The position numbers and the translations under genes were made by a program. Shown here one piece after another: positions 54,389-63,168 of a DNA stretch of 64,000 bases (position 1 is its first letter; each line of letters begins with the position of its first letter). The DNA comes from Arenibacter sp. ARW7G5Y1 (GTDB taxonomy: Bacteria; Bacteroidota; Bacteroidia; Flavobacteriales; Flavobacteriaceae). The notes below the pieces were generated by a model. The model worked only from the letters and a program-made list of their open reading frames with translations, ran no database searches and had not been told where the DNA came from. The stretch is from contig NZ_QJJZ01000009.1 in the NCBI RefSeq assembly GCF_003201775.1, positions 164,247 to 228,246 of the forward strand, in the 5' to 3' direction.

Positions 54389-55339
54389 ATGAAAGCAAAG
54401 GTTCTGGTAATTGGCGCCAATGGACAATTGGGATCCGTACTTGTTAAAGAGCTGCAACACCGCCATGGTTTGGACAATGTGGTAGCTTCGGATATAAATA
54501 AATCCCATAATTTCCATGGAGCATTTGAAGTGTTGGATGCTACCGATAAAACTCAATTATTAGAGGTGGTTGAGAGCTATGGCATTACCCAAATATATCA
54601 TCTGGCGGCCATTTTATCCGCCAAGGGAGAAGCAAACCCGCTGACTACTTGGGATCTTAATATGAAAATGCTGTTTAATGTTTTGGAAGTTGCACGAGTG
54701 CAGGAGATGGATAAGGTCTTCTTTCCGAGTTCAATTGCCGTTTTTGGGGAAGATGCACCTTGGGTAAACACACCAAACAAAGCCTATCTTAACCCTGCTA
54801 CCGTTTATGGCATGAGCAAGGCTGCCGGAGAACAATGGGCACAATATTATTTTTTAAGATATGGTCTGGATGTAAGGTCTCTTCGCTATCCCGGGGTTAT
54901 AGGCTACCAATCTTTGCCAGGAGGCGGTACCACGGATTACGCCGTTGAAATTTTTCACAAGGCCGTCTTGGAAGAGGAATTTGTTTGTTTCCTGAATGAA
55001 GATACTACCTTGCCCATGATCTTTATGGACGATGCAATTAGGGCGACTATGGAATTAATGGAGGCACCTAAAAGAGATATTAAAATAAGAACGGCCTATA
55101 ATCTTGCCGGGAGTAGTTTTTCCCCAGAGGATATAGTAAGGGAAATCCGTAAGTTCTATCCAGACTTTATGGTAAAATACGAGCCAGATTTTAGGCAGGA
55201 CATTGCTGCCAAATGGCCCAAATCTATCAATGATGATGAGGCCGCATTGGATTGGGGGTGGAAACCGGAATACGATCTGGAAATAATCGTCAGCACTATG
55301 ATCGAAAAACTAAAAGAGCAATACGTACCTCAGCAATAA
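54389..55339 (+). CDS. tdh: L-threonine 3-dehydrogenase (SDR epimerase type)
   Basis: The 316-residue protein is an extended SDR of the Tdh type found in Bacteroidota. It has the Rossmann motif VIGANGQLGSVLV (7-20), FFPSSIAVFGEDAPW with the catalytic Ser114, and the catalytic Tyr140-x-x-x-Lys144 in VYGMSKAAGE. SLRYPGVIGYQSLPGGGTTDYA (about 164-186) is diagnostic for this group. It oxidises L-threonine to 2-amino-3-ketobutyrate with NAD, which the next gene cleaves. kbl follows after 68 bp, and the Lrp regulator is divergent. Confidence 0.93.
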   Translation: MKAKVLVIGANGQLGSVLVKELQHRHGLDNVVASDINKSHNFHGAFEVLDATDKTQLLEVVESYGITQIYHLAAILSAKGEANPLTTWDLNMKMLFNVLEVARVQEMDKVFFPSSIAVFGEDAPWVNTPNKAYLNPATVYGMSKAAGEQWAQYYFLRYGLDVRSLRYPGVIGYQSLPGGGTTDYAVEIFHKAVLEEEFVCFLNEDTTLPMIFMDDAIRATMELMEAPKRDIKIRTAYNLAGSSFSPEDIVREIRKFYPDFMVKYEPDFRQDIAAKWPKSINDDEAALDWGWKPEYDLEIIVSTMIEKLKEQYVPQQ

Positions 55340-55407
55340 ATGCGCTAGGAATCTTTAAATAAATCAAATGCCTTATCTAGTTTGGGCAGAAAAAAGAAAT
55401 AACAGAC

Positions 55408-56595
55408 ATGTATTCAACAGTAAAAAACGAATTAAGGGAAGAACTTGAGGCCATAAGAGCCGAGGGACTATATAAAGAGGAAAGGATAATAACCAGTCCC
55501 CAGGGGGCTGAAATTCAAACCACTAATTCCAGGGATGTCCTTAATTTTTGTGCCAACAATTATTTGGGACTTTCGGCCCACCCAGATGTTATAAAAGCAG
55601 GTAAGGAAGCCATTGACTCCCATGGTTTTGGATTATCGTCCGTTCGTTTTATTTGTGGTACCCAGGATATACATAAAGAATTGGAACGCAAGACGGCTGA
55701 CTTTCTGGGAATGGAAGACTGTATTCTATATGCCGCTGCATTCGATGCCAATGGCGGTCTGTTTGAACCCATTCTAGGGCCGGAAGACGCTATTATTTCT
55801 GATGCATTGAACCATGCTTCCATCATAGACGGGATAAGGTTGTGCAAGGCGAAACGTTTTAGGTTTCAACATAATTCCATGGTGGACTTGGAAGAGCAAT
55901 TGAAAGCAGCCCAGGGTTCCCGAAGAATTTTGATAGTTACCGATGGTTCCTTCTCAATGGATGGAACCATTGCTCAATTGGATAAAATATGTGATTTGGC
56001 CGATAAGTATAATGCCATGGTCATGATAGACGAATGTCATTCTACCGGTTTTTTGGGAGCTACCGGGCGTGGCTCACATGAATATAGAAATGTAATGGGA
56101 AGGATCGATATCATTACAGGTACCTACGGGAAGGCACTTGGGGGTGCATCCGGAGGTTTTACGGCGGCCAGAAAGGAAATAGTGGACATGTTGAGACAAC
56201 GCTCCAGACCTTATCTTTTTTCCAATACTTTGGCACCATCTATCGTAGGGGCTTCCATAAAAGTTTTGGATTTATTGGCTTCTTCAACCGCATTACGCGA
56301 TAAGTTGGAAGCCAATACCCGCTATTTTAGAGAGGCAATGACCGCTGCTGGTTTTGATATTGTTCCAGGTGATCATCCTATTGTTCCGGTAATGCTTTAC
56401 GATGCACCCCTGGCCCAAAAGTTTGCTTCCCAATTGTTGGAGGAGGGAATTTATGTTATTGGTTTCTTTTATCCAGTAGTACCACAAGGTAAAGCCAGGA
56501 TTAGGGTGCAATTATCGGCAGCCCATGAGCAGAAACATTTGGAAAAGGCGGTAGCGGCATTTACCAAAGTAGGGAAGGCGCTCAAAGTAATTTAG
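55408..56595 (+). CDS. kbl: Glycine C-acetyltransferase (2-amino-3-ketobutyrate CoA ligase)
   Basis: The 395-residue PLP enzyme of the alpha-oxoamine synthase family has [19 protein letters not shown] (48-66), [33 protein letters not shown] with His136, [12 protein letters not shown] with Asp208 and His211, and the Schiff-base Lys242 in [14 protein letters not shown]. It cleaves 2-amino-3-ketobutyrate with CoA to glycine and acetyl-CoA, completing threonine breakdown started by tdh 68 bp upstream. Length and all catalytic residues are normal. Confidence 0.95.
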   Translation: MYSTVKNELREELEAIRAEGLYKEERIITSPQGAEIQTTNSRDVLNFCANNYLGLSAHPDVIKAGKEAIDSHGFGLSSVRFICGTQDIHKELERKTADFLGMEDCILYAAAFDANGGLFEPILGPEDAIISDALNHASIIDGIRLCKAKRFRFQHNSMVDLEEQLKAAQGSRRILIVTDGSFSMDGTIAQLDKICDLADKYNAMVMIDECHSTGFLGATGRGSHEYRNVMGRIDIITGTYGKALGGASGGFTAARKEIVDMLRQRSRPYLFSNTLAPSIVGASIKVLDLLASSTALRDKLEANTRYFREAMTAAGFDIVPGDHPIVPVMLYDAPLAQKFASQLLEEGIYVIGFFYPVVPQGKARIRVQLSAAHEQKHLEKAVAAFTKVGKALKVI

Positions 56596-56692
56596 TCCCT
56601 TTGCCTTTGGCCCAAACAATTGGAGATGAACAATAGCGGCCCAAGCAATTAAGCTATTGGGTTTGTGTGACCAATGGTATTATAAAGTGGTT

Positions 56693-57238
56693 TTAATCCC
56701 CAAGTATTTCGGTCTCAAAGCCGTCAATACTCCTGGTGTTTTTATTTTCCCAATACCTTTCAATTCCTGCAGGCCCTTGTTTGGTGGACCATGAATTTAA
56801 AGCAGTTCTTTCTTCTTTGTAATCCATGAAGGGAACTGCAAAGCCACAGGAGGTCTGCACCAGGTCGATATCCATTTCGATAATCTGCCGAGATCCAATG
56901 TTCTCGGGGAATAGTTTTATATATCTATGAAATTCCACATCCCTTCTATGGTAGATTTTAGCCTGTCCATATAGTCTTAATATCATGGGTTTGCCTTCAA
57001 ATGCACAGAACATGACGGTCATCCTATTGTTCTTTAACAAATGTGCTGCTGTTTCATTACCACTACCTGTTAGATTGAGCCAAACTATTTTATTTTGGTC
57101 AAGGATCCTAAATGAATCAGTTCCTTTGGGCGATATATTTACCCTGCCTTCAGAAGCTGCCGTGCCAACAAAAAAAATCTTTTGTTGCTGAATGAATTCT
57201 TTCAATTCAGTTGTAATCGAATCTAATTTTTTCCCCAT
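56693..57238 (-). CDS. Pyridoxamine 5'-phosphate oxidase family protein
   Basis: The 181-residue protein has the split-barrel FMN fold: FFVGTAASEGRVNISPKGTD (about 22-41), IVWLNLTGSGNETAAHLLKN (about 51-70), MTVMFCAFEGKPMILRLYG and QTSCGFAVPFMDYKEER (about 129-145). The last motif marks the subgroup of flavin or heme-utilisation-like proteins rather than true PdxH. It probably binds FMN or F420-like cofactor. It is convergent with kbl. Confidence 0.85.
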   Translation of the reverse strand: MGKKLDSITTELKEFIQQQKIFFVGTAASEGRVNISPKGTDSFRILDQNKIVWLNLTGSGNETAAHLLKNNRMTVMFCAFEGKPMILRLYGQAKIYHRRDVEFHRYIKLFPENIGSRQIIEMDIDLVQTSCGFAVPFMDYKEERTALNSWSTKQGPAGIERYWENKNTRSIDGFETEILGD

Positions 57239-57377
57239 GTTTAGAAATTATGGTAAACCTGAATCTTATGAGATAAGATATTAATCCTATGAAACCCAAG
57301 ATTTGGGCCGGTATAAATTTACAAAACTTTTACAAGTGGGCGGAACCTTGGATTTTAATTTAAACTTACCAACTCCC

Positions 57378-57623
57378 TTAGGTTTTAAGTTTTGACCCCT
57401 TATTGGAATCGTACAGTTTAATTAAATGATAAACATGAATGATACAGAAAACTATTCCTGCAATTACAAGAGGCATAGAATTCAACATGGCGCCATAAAT
57501 GATGTAAAAGAAACTGGAAATTAAATGCCAAAGGCGGAATTTTCCCATATCTTTTTTAGTAATGGCAAAGAAACCTGTTAGGATGGCGATATAGCCAATA
57601 CTCTCAATTACTATGTTCGTCAT
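57378..57623 (-). CDS. YgjV-like small inner-membrane protein
   Basis: The 81-residue protein has three hydrophobic helices (about 5-22, 29-47, 50-66). Its pattern IGYIAILTGFFAITKKD, RLWHLISSFFYIIYGAML and PLVIAGIVFCIIHVYHLIKL resembles the YgjV/CBU_0592 small membrane proteins of unknown function. Its start overlaps the last 20 bp of the marR gene in another frame, so the two are translationally coupled and it is a likely MarR target. Confidence 0.75.
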   Translation of the reverse strand: MTNIVIESIGYIAILTGFFAITKKDMGKFRLWHLISSFFYIIYGAMLNSMPLVIAGIVFCIIHVYHLIKLYDSNKGSKLKT

Positions 57624-58098
57624 TTTTTAAATTTTTTAAGGTTCTGTCCTTGTAATCGCTTTGGTTCAATTTTTCTTCTATTTTTAAAAATTCTTCCAAA
57701 AAATGGGGACTGTCGGCAAGTAGGTCCATAACGGTCTTTCTACCTGCTGTCCAGTATTTTTCAAAAACCGGTAACTGTTTATGTGCTTTTTCCGTTAGGG
57801 TTAATAGCTGTTTTCTTTTATCCTTTGTATCGGTCCTAGTCTCTATATGTCCGTTTTTTTTCATTTTATTAATGATTTTTACTACGGCAGGATGCGAAAA
57901 TTGTAATGTTTCGGATATTTCGGTAATGGTCATGGTCTCGTTTTCCTGTAAAAGAATAAAGATCAGGTTCCAGTTGGGTTCTATATCCAGACCTTCTGAT
58001 TTGTAAAGTTCCTTGGTACTATAAAGTAGGGAATCACTTAATCTCTTCAGCCTACTGGTTAGACCAACATATTCCATTTCCGTCAAAAAGTCGTTCAT
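57604..58098 (-). CDS. MarR family transcriptional regulator
   Basis: I choose ATG 58098 (MNDFLTEMEYVGL), because the longer frame begins at TTG inside an operator-like palindrome. The protein of 164 residues has the MarR dimer helices. The winged helix lies at about 42-100 (NLIFILLQENETMTITEISE, LQFSHPAVVKIINKMKKNGH, IETRTDTKDKRKQLLTLTEK). It represses genes and is released by ligand or oxidation. Two copies of the palindrome GTAAC-TG-GTTAC lie just upstream. Downstream the YgjV-like gene overlaps its end by 20 bp. Confidence 0.88.
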   Translation of the reverse strand: MNDFLTEMEYVGLTSRLKRLSDSLLYSTKELYKSEGLDIEPNWNLIFILLQENETMTITEISETLQFSHPAVVKIINKMKKNGHIETRTDTKDKRKQLLTLTEKAHKQLPVFEKYWTAGRKTVMDLLADSPHFLEEFLKIEEKLNQSDYKDRTLKNLKNDEHSN

Positions 58099-58112
58099 AT
58101 TATCCACATTAA

Positions 58113-58124
58113 GTAACTGGTTAC
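58113..58124. promoter_or_regulatory. Candidate MarR operator, copy 1
   Basis: GTAACTGGTTAC is a 12-bp near-perfect palindrome (GTAAC and GTTAC around TG). It ends 14 bp upstream of the marR ATG at 58098, where it would block the marR promoter. An identical 12-mer lies 32 bp further upstream. Confidence 0.7.
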
Positions 58125-58144
58125 GCAAATATATTCATTTTTCG

Positions 58145-58156
58145 GTAACTGGTTAC
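58145..58156. promoter_or_regulatory. Candidate MarR operator, copy 2
   Basis: This is the same 12 bp as copy 1 (GTAACTGGTTAC), centred 32 bp away, that is about three helical turns on the same face of the DNA. It lies 129 bp before the start of the divergent secreted propeller gene, so one repressor could control both directions. Confidence 0.7.
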
Positions 58157-58284
58157 ATAGTTTGATTTTTTTTGAAAGAATAATTACCTATTTGATACAT
58201 CAGGTAAAATTTAGTAGATAGTGGATCTTGTTGAATAATTACTTTGGATTGATTAACTTTCCAAAAAATTAATAAAGACCAACA

Positions 58285-59427
58285 ATGTTAAAGAACACTT
58301 CACTAGCCGTATTGTCAATTGCATGCTCTCTAGGATTATCATCCAGTGTATTGGCACAAAATAACCAACACCTACAAGATCATACACATCATGTACATGA
58401 AAATAATGATGTTGCCCACCATCATGAGCATGACCCAATGGTATCGGATAAAATGCCTATGCAAGCAAAACTGCTAACCGGTCAAGGGGAGTATGTTTTC
58501 TCATGGGACCAAGAATTAACCGCGGCTTTTCCAGAAGAAGCCCATGAGTTTGAACCCGGTATGCACGGTGGGTTTAATGAAGACCCCGATACGGGCATTG
58601 TTTATACAGGAATACCTGGTTATGGACTTTGTACCATAAGCCCCGACTTAACAAAATGGTCTACCATAGGGAATGATGAACGCTTAAAGGATAACATCCA
58701 TGGAATTGTTTTCTTTGTTCATAAAGGTGAAAAATACCTTGCTGTTGCCCAAGAGGGGAAAAGAGTACTCGTACTTACTTTGGATGGAGAAATTGTTAGT
58801 GAAATTTTGAAACCTACGGGAAATGAATTCAAGTTTGCCGAAGCCAATGAGTTCTTCGGATCAAAGGATAGTAATTTTGGTGTTACTGATGTTACTTATC
58901 TTAATGGCACTCTATATGTGGCCCATGGTTATTCTGCTGGGGATTTTGTGATGACGATAAAGGAAAAGAACGGAGTTTGGAGCTGGGGCAAACATGCTTG
59001 GGGAGGAAAGGGAGACAACCCTGGTCAGTTTCAGACCGCACATGGTATATATGCCCACAATAAGCACATCCTAGTAGCCAATAGGGCTGCAGGACAGGTA
59101 GTAAAATTTACCAAGAAGGGTAAATTTGTGGAAATTTTTAATGATATACCAGAAAGTAGTCTCATTTGTAATGTCTCCTATAAGGATGAACATTACTTCT
59201 TGAATGCTTTGCAGGCCATTGGTGAACAGAAATCGGCTCCGCTCTATGTTCATACAGGGGAAAAGTTGGTATCCACAGTAATTCCGGGAGATTTGGATAT
59301 CCCTGTATTAACAAATATTCATCAGGTTTGGCCGCACATTGTTACCGAAAATGGATCCAAACAATTATACTTACTTGTTCATGGATGGAACAAAGGCAAA
59401 TTTGCCGTCCTGAAGATGGAAAAATAA
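58285..59427 (+). CDS. Secreted NHL/propeller-like protein with His-rich N-terminus
   Basis: The 380-residue protein has a signal peptide (about 1-24, SSVLAQ). A His-rich segment follows at about 28-52 (HLQDHTHHVHENND, then AHHHEHDP), with ten His in about 22 residues, a likely metal-binding patch. A propeller follows, with repeats such as ENIHG-like DNIHGIVFFVHKGEKYLAVA, TDVTYLNGTLYVAHGYSAG, AHGIYAHNKHILVANRAAG and LTNIHQVWPHIV. Each repeat has a conserved His. It may bind Zn, Cu or Ni, or a bilin-like ligand, at the periplasm; no enzyme activity is evident. It is divergent from marR with the operator pair between and ends in a strong terminator. Confidence 0.72.
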   Translation: MLKNTSLAVLSIACSLGLSSSVLAQNNQHLQDHTHHVHENNDVAHHHEHDPMVSDKMPMQAKLLTGQGEYVFSWDQELTAAFPEEAHEFEPGMHGGFNEDPDTGIVYTGIPGYGLCTISPDLTKWSTIGNDERLKDNIHGIVFFVHKGEKYLAVAQEGKRVLVLTLDGEIVSEILKPTGNEFKFAEANEFFGSKDSNFGVTDVTYLNGTLYVAHGYSAGDFVMTIKEKNGVWSWGKHAWGGKGDNPGQFQTAHGIYAHNKHILVANRAAGQVVKFTKKGKFVEIFNDIPESSLICNVSYKDEHYFLNALQAIGEQKSAPLYVHTGEKLVSTVIPGDLDIPVLTNIHQVWPHIVTENGSKQLYLLVHGWNKGKFAVLKMEK

Positions 59428-59429
59428 TT

Positions 59430-59461
59430 AAAAGGCCTCCCCAAAAAGGAGGCCTTTTTTA
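59430..59461. terminator. Strong bidirectional terminator
   Basis: AAAAGGCCTCC pairs with GGAGGCCTTTTTT, an 11-bp perfect stem with a 6-nt loop, between the convergent genes 58285 and 59466. The A-run before and T-run after let it stop transcription from both sides. Confidence 0.88.
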
Positions 59462-59465
59462 TTGA

Positions 59466-60470
59466 TTATTTAATGGGGGTCAGTACAATGTTTCGATAGG
59501 CTACATTGCCATGGTCTCCTTGCAAATAGATGGGCCCTGGACTCAAAACATCGGAGGAAATGGCTCCGCCTGTAGGACCCCAAACGGGTTGGTTGTCTAT
59601 TATTTTTTTGCCGTTAAAGATTACGGTAAGGTGTCGGTCTACCAGTGTAATATCCAAAGTTTGCCATTCCCCCGCAGGTTTTTCGGCTGCCTCACTGGGG
59701 GTAATACGGCTATATAAGGCTCCCATATTATGGGAATCCAACTCCTTGCCATAGGAATCCACTACCTGAATTTCATAAAGTCCACGTAGATAAATACCGC
59801 TGTTGTTGCCTTCGGGTACATTGACTTCCAATTTTAGGTTGAAGTCATTAAATTCCTGTAGTGTGCGAATGTTGCCATACGAAATATGTTCGCCGTCCTT
59901 TGGTTGTATGGGATCGTTTACGATCATGCCATCTTTCACCTTAAAACCGTTGGCCTTTGATGGGTCCATTAATTTCCAGCCCGTCAAATCCTTTCCATTG
60001 AACAATTTTATAGGTTTTTCAAATTTAAGTTTGGACAGGTCCGGTGTATCCGGCAATGGCGGCATACGTTTCCCGGTAAAATTTTTAATGGAAATCCCGT
60101 TACCGTTTCTCTTGGGGCCACTCATAGTGCCCTCCAAGGCTTCCCCCACTTTTTTGACCTCCAAGGTATAGGTGACCGTATGGCTCCGGTGGGCACTTCT
60201 TTTAACTTCATAGGTACGGGTAGCCACCAATGTATTTTCGTCTACCAGGTAAATGTTGGACACAGGAACAACACTACCACCTATCCATAACAGTTCGGCA
60301 TCCAAGAAGCCATGGTCCTCATGAACGTTTAGCCAGCCGGCACCACCACCTTTAATGTCGAGTCCCCACATGCCTATAAAAGGATTGGTCCAAAGAGGCT
60401 GTGGAGCAGTATTGGAATAGCTATTAAGGACCATAAATAGTAATAGCATGGAAAGAATTGTCCGTTTCAT
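59466..60470 (-). CDS. DUF1080 (3-keto-disaccharide hydrolase-type) secreted protein
   Basis: The start is ATG 60470, since the longer frame begins at TTG. The protein of about 334 residues has a signal peptide (about 1-19). An N-terminal beta domain (about 22-135) contains MWGLDIKGGGAGWLNVHEDH. A DUF1080 concanavalin-like domain follows (about 150-330) with LFNGKDLTGWKLMDP, DFNLKLEVNVPEGNNSGIYL, PAGEWQTLDITLVDRHLTVI and PIYLQGDHGNVAYRNI. DUF1080 enzymes hydrolyse 3-keto glycosides. The Tat Gfo/Idh oxidases elsewhere in the window could supply such substrates, though they are not adjacent. The protein is periplasmic. Confidence 0.85.
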   Translation of the reverse strand: MKRTILSMLLLFMVLNSYSNTAPQPLWTNPFIGMWGLDIKGGGAGWLNVHEDHGFLDAELLWIGGSVVPVSNIYLVDENTLVATRTYEVKRSAHRSHTVTYTLEVKKVGEALEGTMSGPKRNGNGISIKNFTGKRMPPLPDTPDLSKLKFEKPIKLFNGKDLTGWKLMDPSKANGFKVKDGMIVNDPIQPKDGEHISYGNIRTLQEFNDFNLKLEVNVPEGNNSGIYLRGLYEIQVVDSYGKELDSHNMGALYSRITPSEAAEKPAGEWQTLDITLVDRHLTVIFNGKKIIDNQPVWGPTGGAISSDVLSPGPIYLQGDHGNVAYRNIVLTPIK

Positions 60471-60677
60471 TTTAGTGCGTTTTAGTATGGGTTGATTTAT
60501 GAACAACAGAGACTGCTGTTATCATTTGAAGGTAATCAATTATTTAAAATGGAGTTTCATTTCCGACCAGAAAATTAGACCATCCCTATAAGAAGTAAAA
60601 TTTCACGCAATAGTTTTCCCTATTTAAACCAAGGAACAAAGGGTAAGGTAATATATGGTATATACCTTGGTATTAAT

Positions 60678-61397
60678 TCAATTCTTCACAAACACCATAC
60701 AGTGCTGCCAAGGAAGATTATCAATGTTGCGCTCTAACTTCATTCCTGCTGCTTTCAATTCCACAATGGCCTGTGCCTCGGTCATTTTATGAAGGGTTTT
60801 TATAGGAACTTTGTCATCCTCGGCGCGATATTCTATCAAAAACAGTTTACCATCGGCCCGTAAAGCTTTTTTAATGGAGCTCAACATTTCTGCCGGAAAA
60901 TTAAACTCATGGTAAACATCCACCATAAGTACCTTGTCCAAAGAATTCTCAGCTATGTTTATATTTTTTTCACTGCCTTTTATGATCCTTACATTTTTAA
61001 TTTGGTCCCGTTCTTTGCAACTCTTGATCTCTTCCAGCATTTCTTCCTGAATATCCACAGCGAAGACAAGCTCAGACCTGGACAATTTGGCCATCTTAAA
61101 AACATGGTAGCCGGAACCAGCACCTATGTCGGCAATATTATCTTCCGGTTCAATAGCCATATTACGCAATAGGGTAGTGGTGTTTTCTTCTACTTCACGC
61201 TCGGGACGATCTAACCATTGTATGCCCTGATATCCCATTACATATGCAATTTCCCTTCCCATATACCATTTTCCAATTCCATTGGGGTCTCCTTTTTTAT
61301 AAGTGTAATGGGGGATGGGGGTTTTGTTTTGTGCAATTCCTGGGTGCCAGGATATTGAAAACAAGAGAAGGAACAAAATTTGGGCAATTTTTTTCAT
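60678..61397 (-). CDS. Exported class I SAM-dependent methyltransferase
   Basis: The start is ATG 61397, which begins a clear signal peptide (MKKIAQILFLLLFSISWHPG, ending IAQ). The mature protein of about 220 residues has the SAM motif NIADIGAGSGYHVFKMAK (about 90-107), LVFAVDIQEEMLEEIKS (about 112-128), LDKVLMVDVYHEF and GKLFLIEYRAED (about 185). SAM is a cytosolic cofactor, so an exported methyltransferase is unusual; the catalytic features look intact. Related proteins are annotated as secreted methyltransferases in other Bacteroidota. The target is unknown. Confidence 0.75.
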   Translation of the reverse strand: MKKIAQILFLLLFSISWHPGIAQNKTPIPHYTYKKGDPNGIGKWYMGREIAYVMGYQGIQWLDRPEREVEENTTTLLRNMAIEPEDNIADIGAGSGYHVFKMAKLSRSELVFAVDIQEEMLEEIKSCKERDQIKNVRIIKGSEKNINIAENSLDKVLMVDVYHEFNFPAEMLSSIKKALRADGKLFLIEYRAEDDKVPIKTLHKMTEAQAIVELKAAGMKLERNIDNLPWQHCMVFVKN

Positions 61398-61713
61398 AGG
61401 AATTTTAATATCTTGTTCCGTGTTCATATAATGTGGGACAGACTAATAGTCTCCAATAAAAGTAATGAAATTAATGCATTCCTATCCCTGAAATTGTGGA
61501 AAGGTACTTTCTCCTTGGAGGATTTCGAAAGGCTAAGGTTATTATAATTTTAATGGATCGATGAAATTTGGTTCCGGAAGAATATCATGGATCTCTTAAC
61601 TTAGTGAACAATGGCTAATTGCATATATTATCAATACTTTAAAAATAGATAGCCTTTCTTTTATATTACCTATAAATATTTTAGATTAACTTGGTGACCT
61701 AGAGACCAACAGT
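61398..61713. other. Gene-free divergent interval
   Basis: About 315 bp between the exported methyltransferase (minus) and the secreted protein at 61714 (plus). It should hold both promoters. No other coding frame, repeat or strong hairpin is seen. Confidence 0.45.
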
Positions 61714-62898
61714 ATGAATTTTATAAACATTTCACCTTCCTTTTCCTCACTTTTTTGTCTATTGATCTGCGGATATGGTGTGTTTTCCCAGGAGGCCAAT
61801 ACCCGGGAACTTTATTTGGAACCCATTTTTCATGTAAATTATGGGGACGCTACGGCAGATAAACCCCAGTCCAAATCATGGACAAACCAATATGGGCATT
61901 GGTTGATAGTAGGGGACGGGGATGGCCCCAAATTATTGAAAAAGGAAACTACTGTTTGGGCGAGTCAATTTGAAGTTAATAAAGCTTGGCAAAATTTGCC
62001 GAGTAGGGCCGATGTGTATAGCTCAGGTGATGAGGCGCATATAGTTTTGGTCGGGGAATGTGCATTGAATGTAGTTCAGATAACCTATTCCCACCAAAAC
62101 AAACAATACGAACATCAATGGAAGGAATCCCTGCCCATTCCCCAGGACTGCCAATCCCTTGAGACGGCTACCATAACCCGAGATTCGAAAAATCAATATT
62201 GGGTTTGTGCGGATGTGAACCAGAAAATTATGGTTTGGCATTCCTATAACGGTAAGGACTGGTCGGAACCCATTGAATTGGCAGACAACATCAACAGAGA
62301 CGATATTTCCCTAATAGTAGGATTGAAAGACAAGGTATCCGTTATTTGGTCCGACCAAAATACCCAATCCATTATGGAGCGAATCCACCGGGATGGGGAA
62401 GGGCCTGCACATTGGTCGGCGCCCATAATTGTTCAGCAGGGCGATAATAATGCAGACGATCATTTAAATGCTACAATATTTGGGAACGGAGAAATGGCCT
62501 TGGTTTCCAAGAACAGTGTGGACCAAATTGGCCAGCCCCAATTTGTATTGCGAATGAGGGACAAGGAGGGAAGGTGGACCAATATTCCGTACGAGATTCT
62601 CACCGCACAAAAAAGTCCATCACGACCTATTATCAACCATGTTGAATCGGGAGAAATATTTGAGGTACATGCGGTTAAAGATCGGGAGAACAATCGATAT
62701 TTTATTTCTGTCAATGAAATAAAAAGAAGGAAAGATGGCTGGGAGTTTCGGGAACTCATCCAATTAAAGACCAAAATAAAGGGGAAAAACGGTGATGTTA
62801 CATCCAGTAAGGCCAGTTTCTTATCCAACAGACCAAAATTGATATTTTTTTCTGATGATTTGGGCAATATTTATTCGTTCGACCTGGATAGCCTATAG
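61714..62898 (+). CDS. Secreted protein with BNR/sialidase-like repeats
   Basis: The 394-residue protein has a signal peptide (about 10-26, GYGVFSQ) and a repetitive beta-rich mature part. SQFEVNKAWQNLPSRADVYS (about 83-102), WHSYNGKDWSEPIELADN and RIHRDGEGPAHWSAPIIVQQ resemble Asp-box/BNR-type propeller repeats, but the S-x-D-x-G-x-x-W consensus is only partly met (YNGKDWSEP; DGEGPAHW). No catalytic residues of sialidases are visible. The function is unknown, probably binding or sensing at the surface. Confidence 0.62.
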   Translation: MNFINISPSFSSLFCLLICGYGVFSQEANTRELYLEPIFHVNYGDATADKPQSKSWTNQYGHWLIVGDGDGPKLLKKETTVWASQFEVNKAWQNLPSRADVYSSGDEAHIVLVGECALNVVQITYSHQNKQYEHQWKESLPIPQDCQSLETATITRDSKNQYWVCADVNQKIMVWHSYNGKDWSEPIELADNINRDDISLIVGLKDKVSVIWSDQNTQSIMERIHRDGEGPAHWSAPIIVQQGDNNADDHLNATIFGNGEMALVSKNSVDQIGQPQFVLRMRDKEGRWTNIPYEILTAQKSPSRPIINHVESGEIFEVHAVKDRENNRYFISVNEIKRRKDGWEFRELIQLKTKIKGKNGDVTSSKASFLSNRPKLIFFSDDLGNIYSFDLDSL

Positions 62899-63168
62899 AA
62901 GGTTTTTTGCTAGAGTGCTACTCCGTATTGAAATGGACCGTTTAACACCTCAGAATTAATTTTAGACCAAATATTTTATAATCCTATGTTATAAATTATT
63001 GGACTTCGGGGAATTAGGTAACATACCTATCAATCCGACCAAAAATCAACTGCCTACAATCAGGACTGCTATTTTTTCCACAATCGTAAATTGTGAATAT
63101 CTATTTCCCAAATGGAGGGATATTTTTTTATTAAGACCTATTTTTGGCGTCCTTAAAAATATATAGAT

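Noticed and set aside
58098..58128. Longer MarR N-terminus from TTG 58128
   Set aside because: It would place an operator palindrome inside the coding region; ATG 58098 gives the usual MarR start.
60470..60506. Longer DUF1080 frame from TTG 60506
   Set aside because: ATG 60470 directly precedes a good signal peptide, while the extension would bury it.
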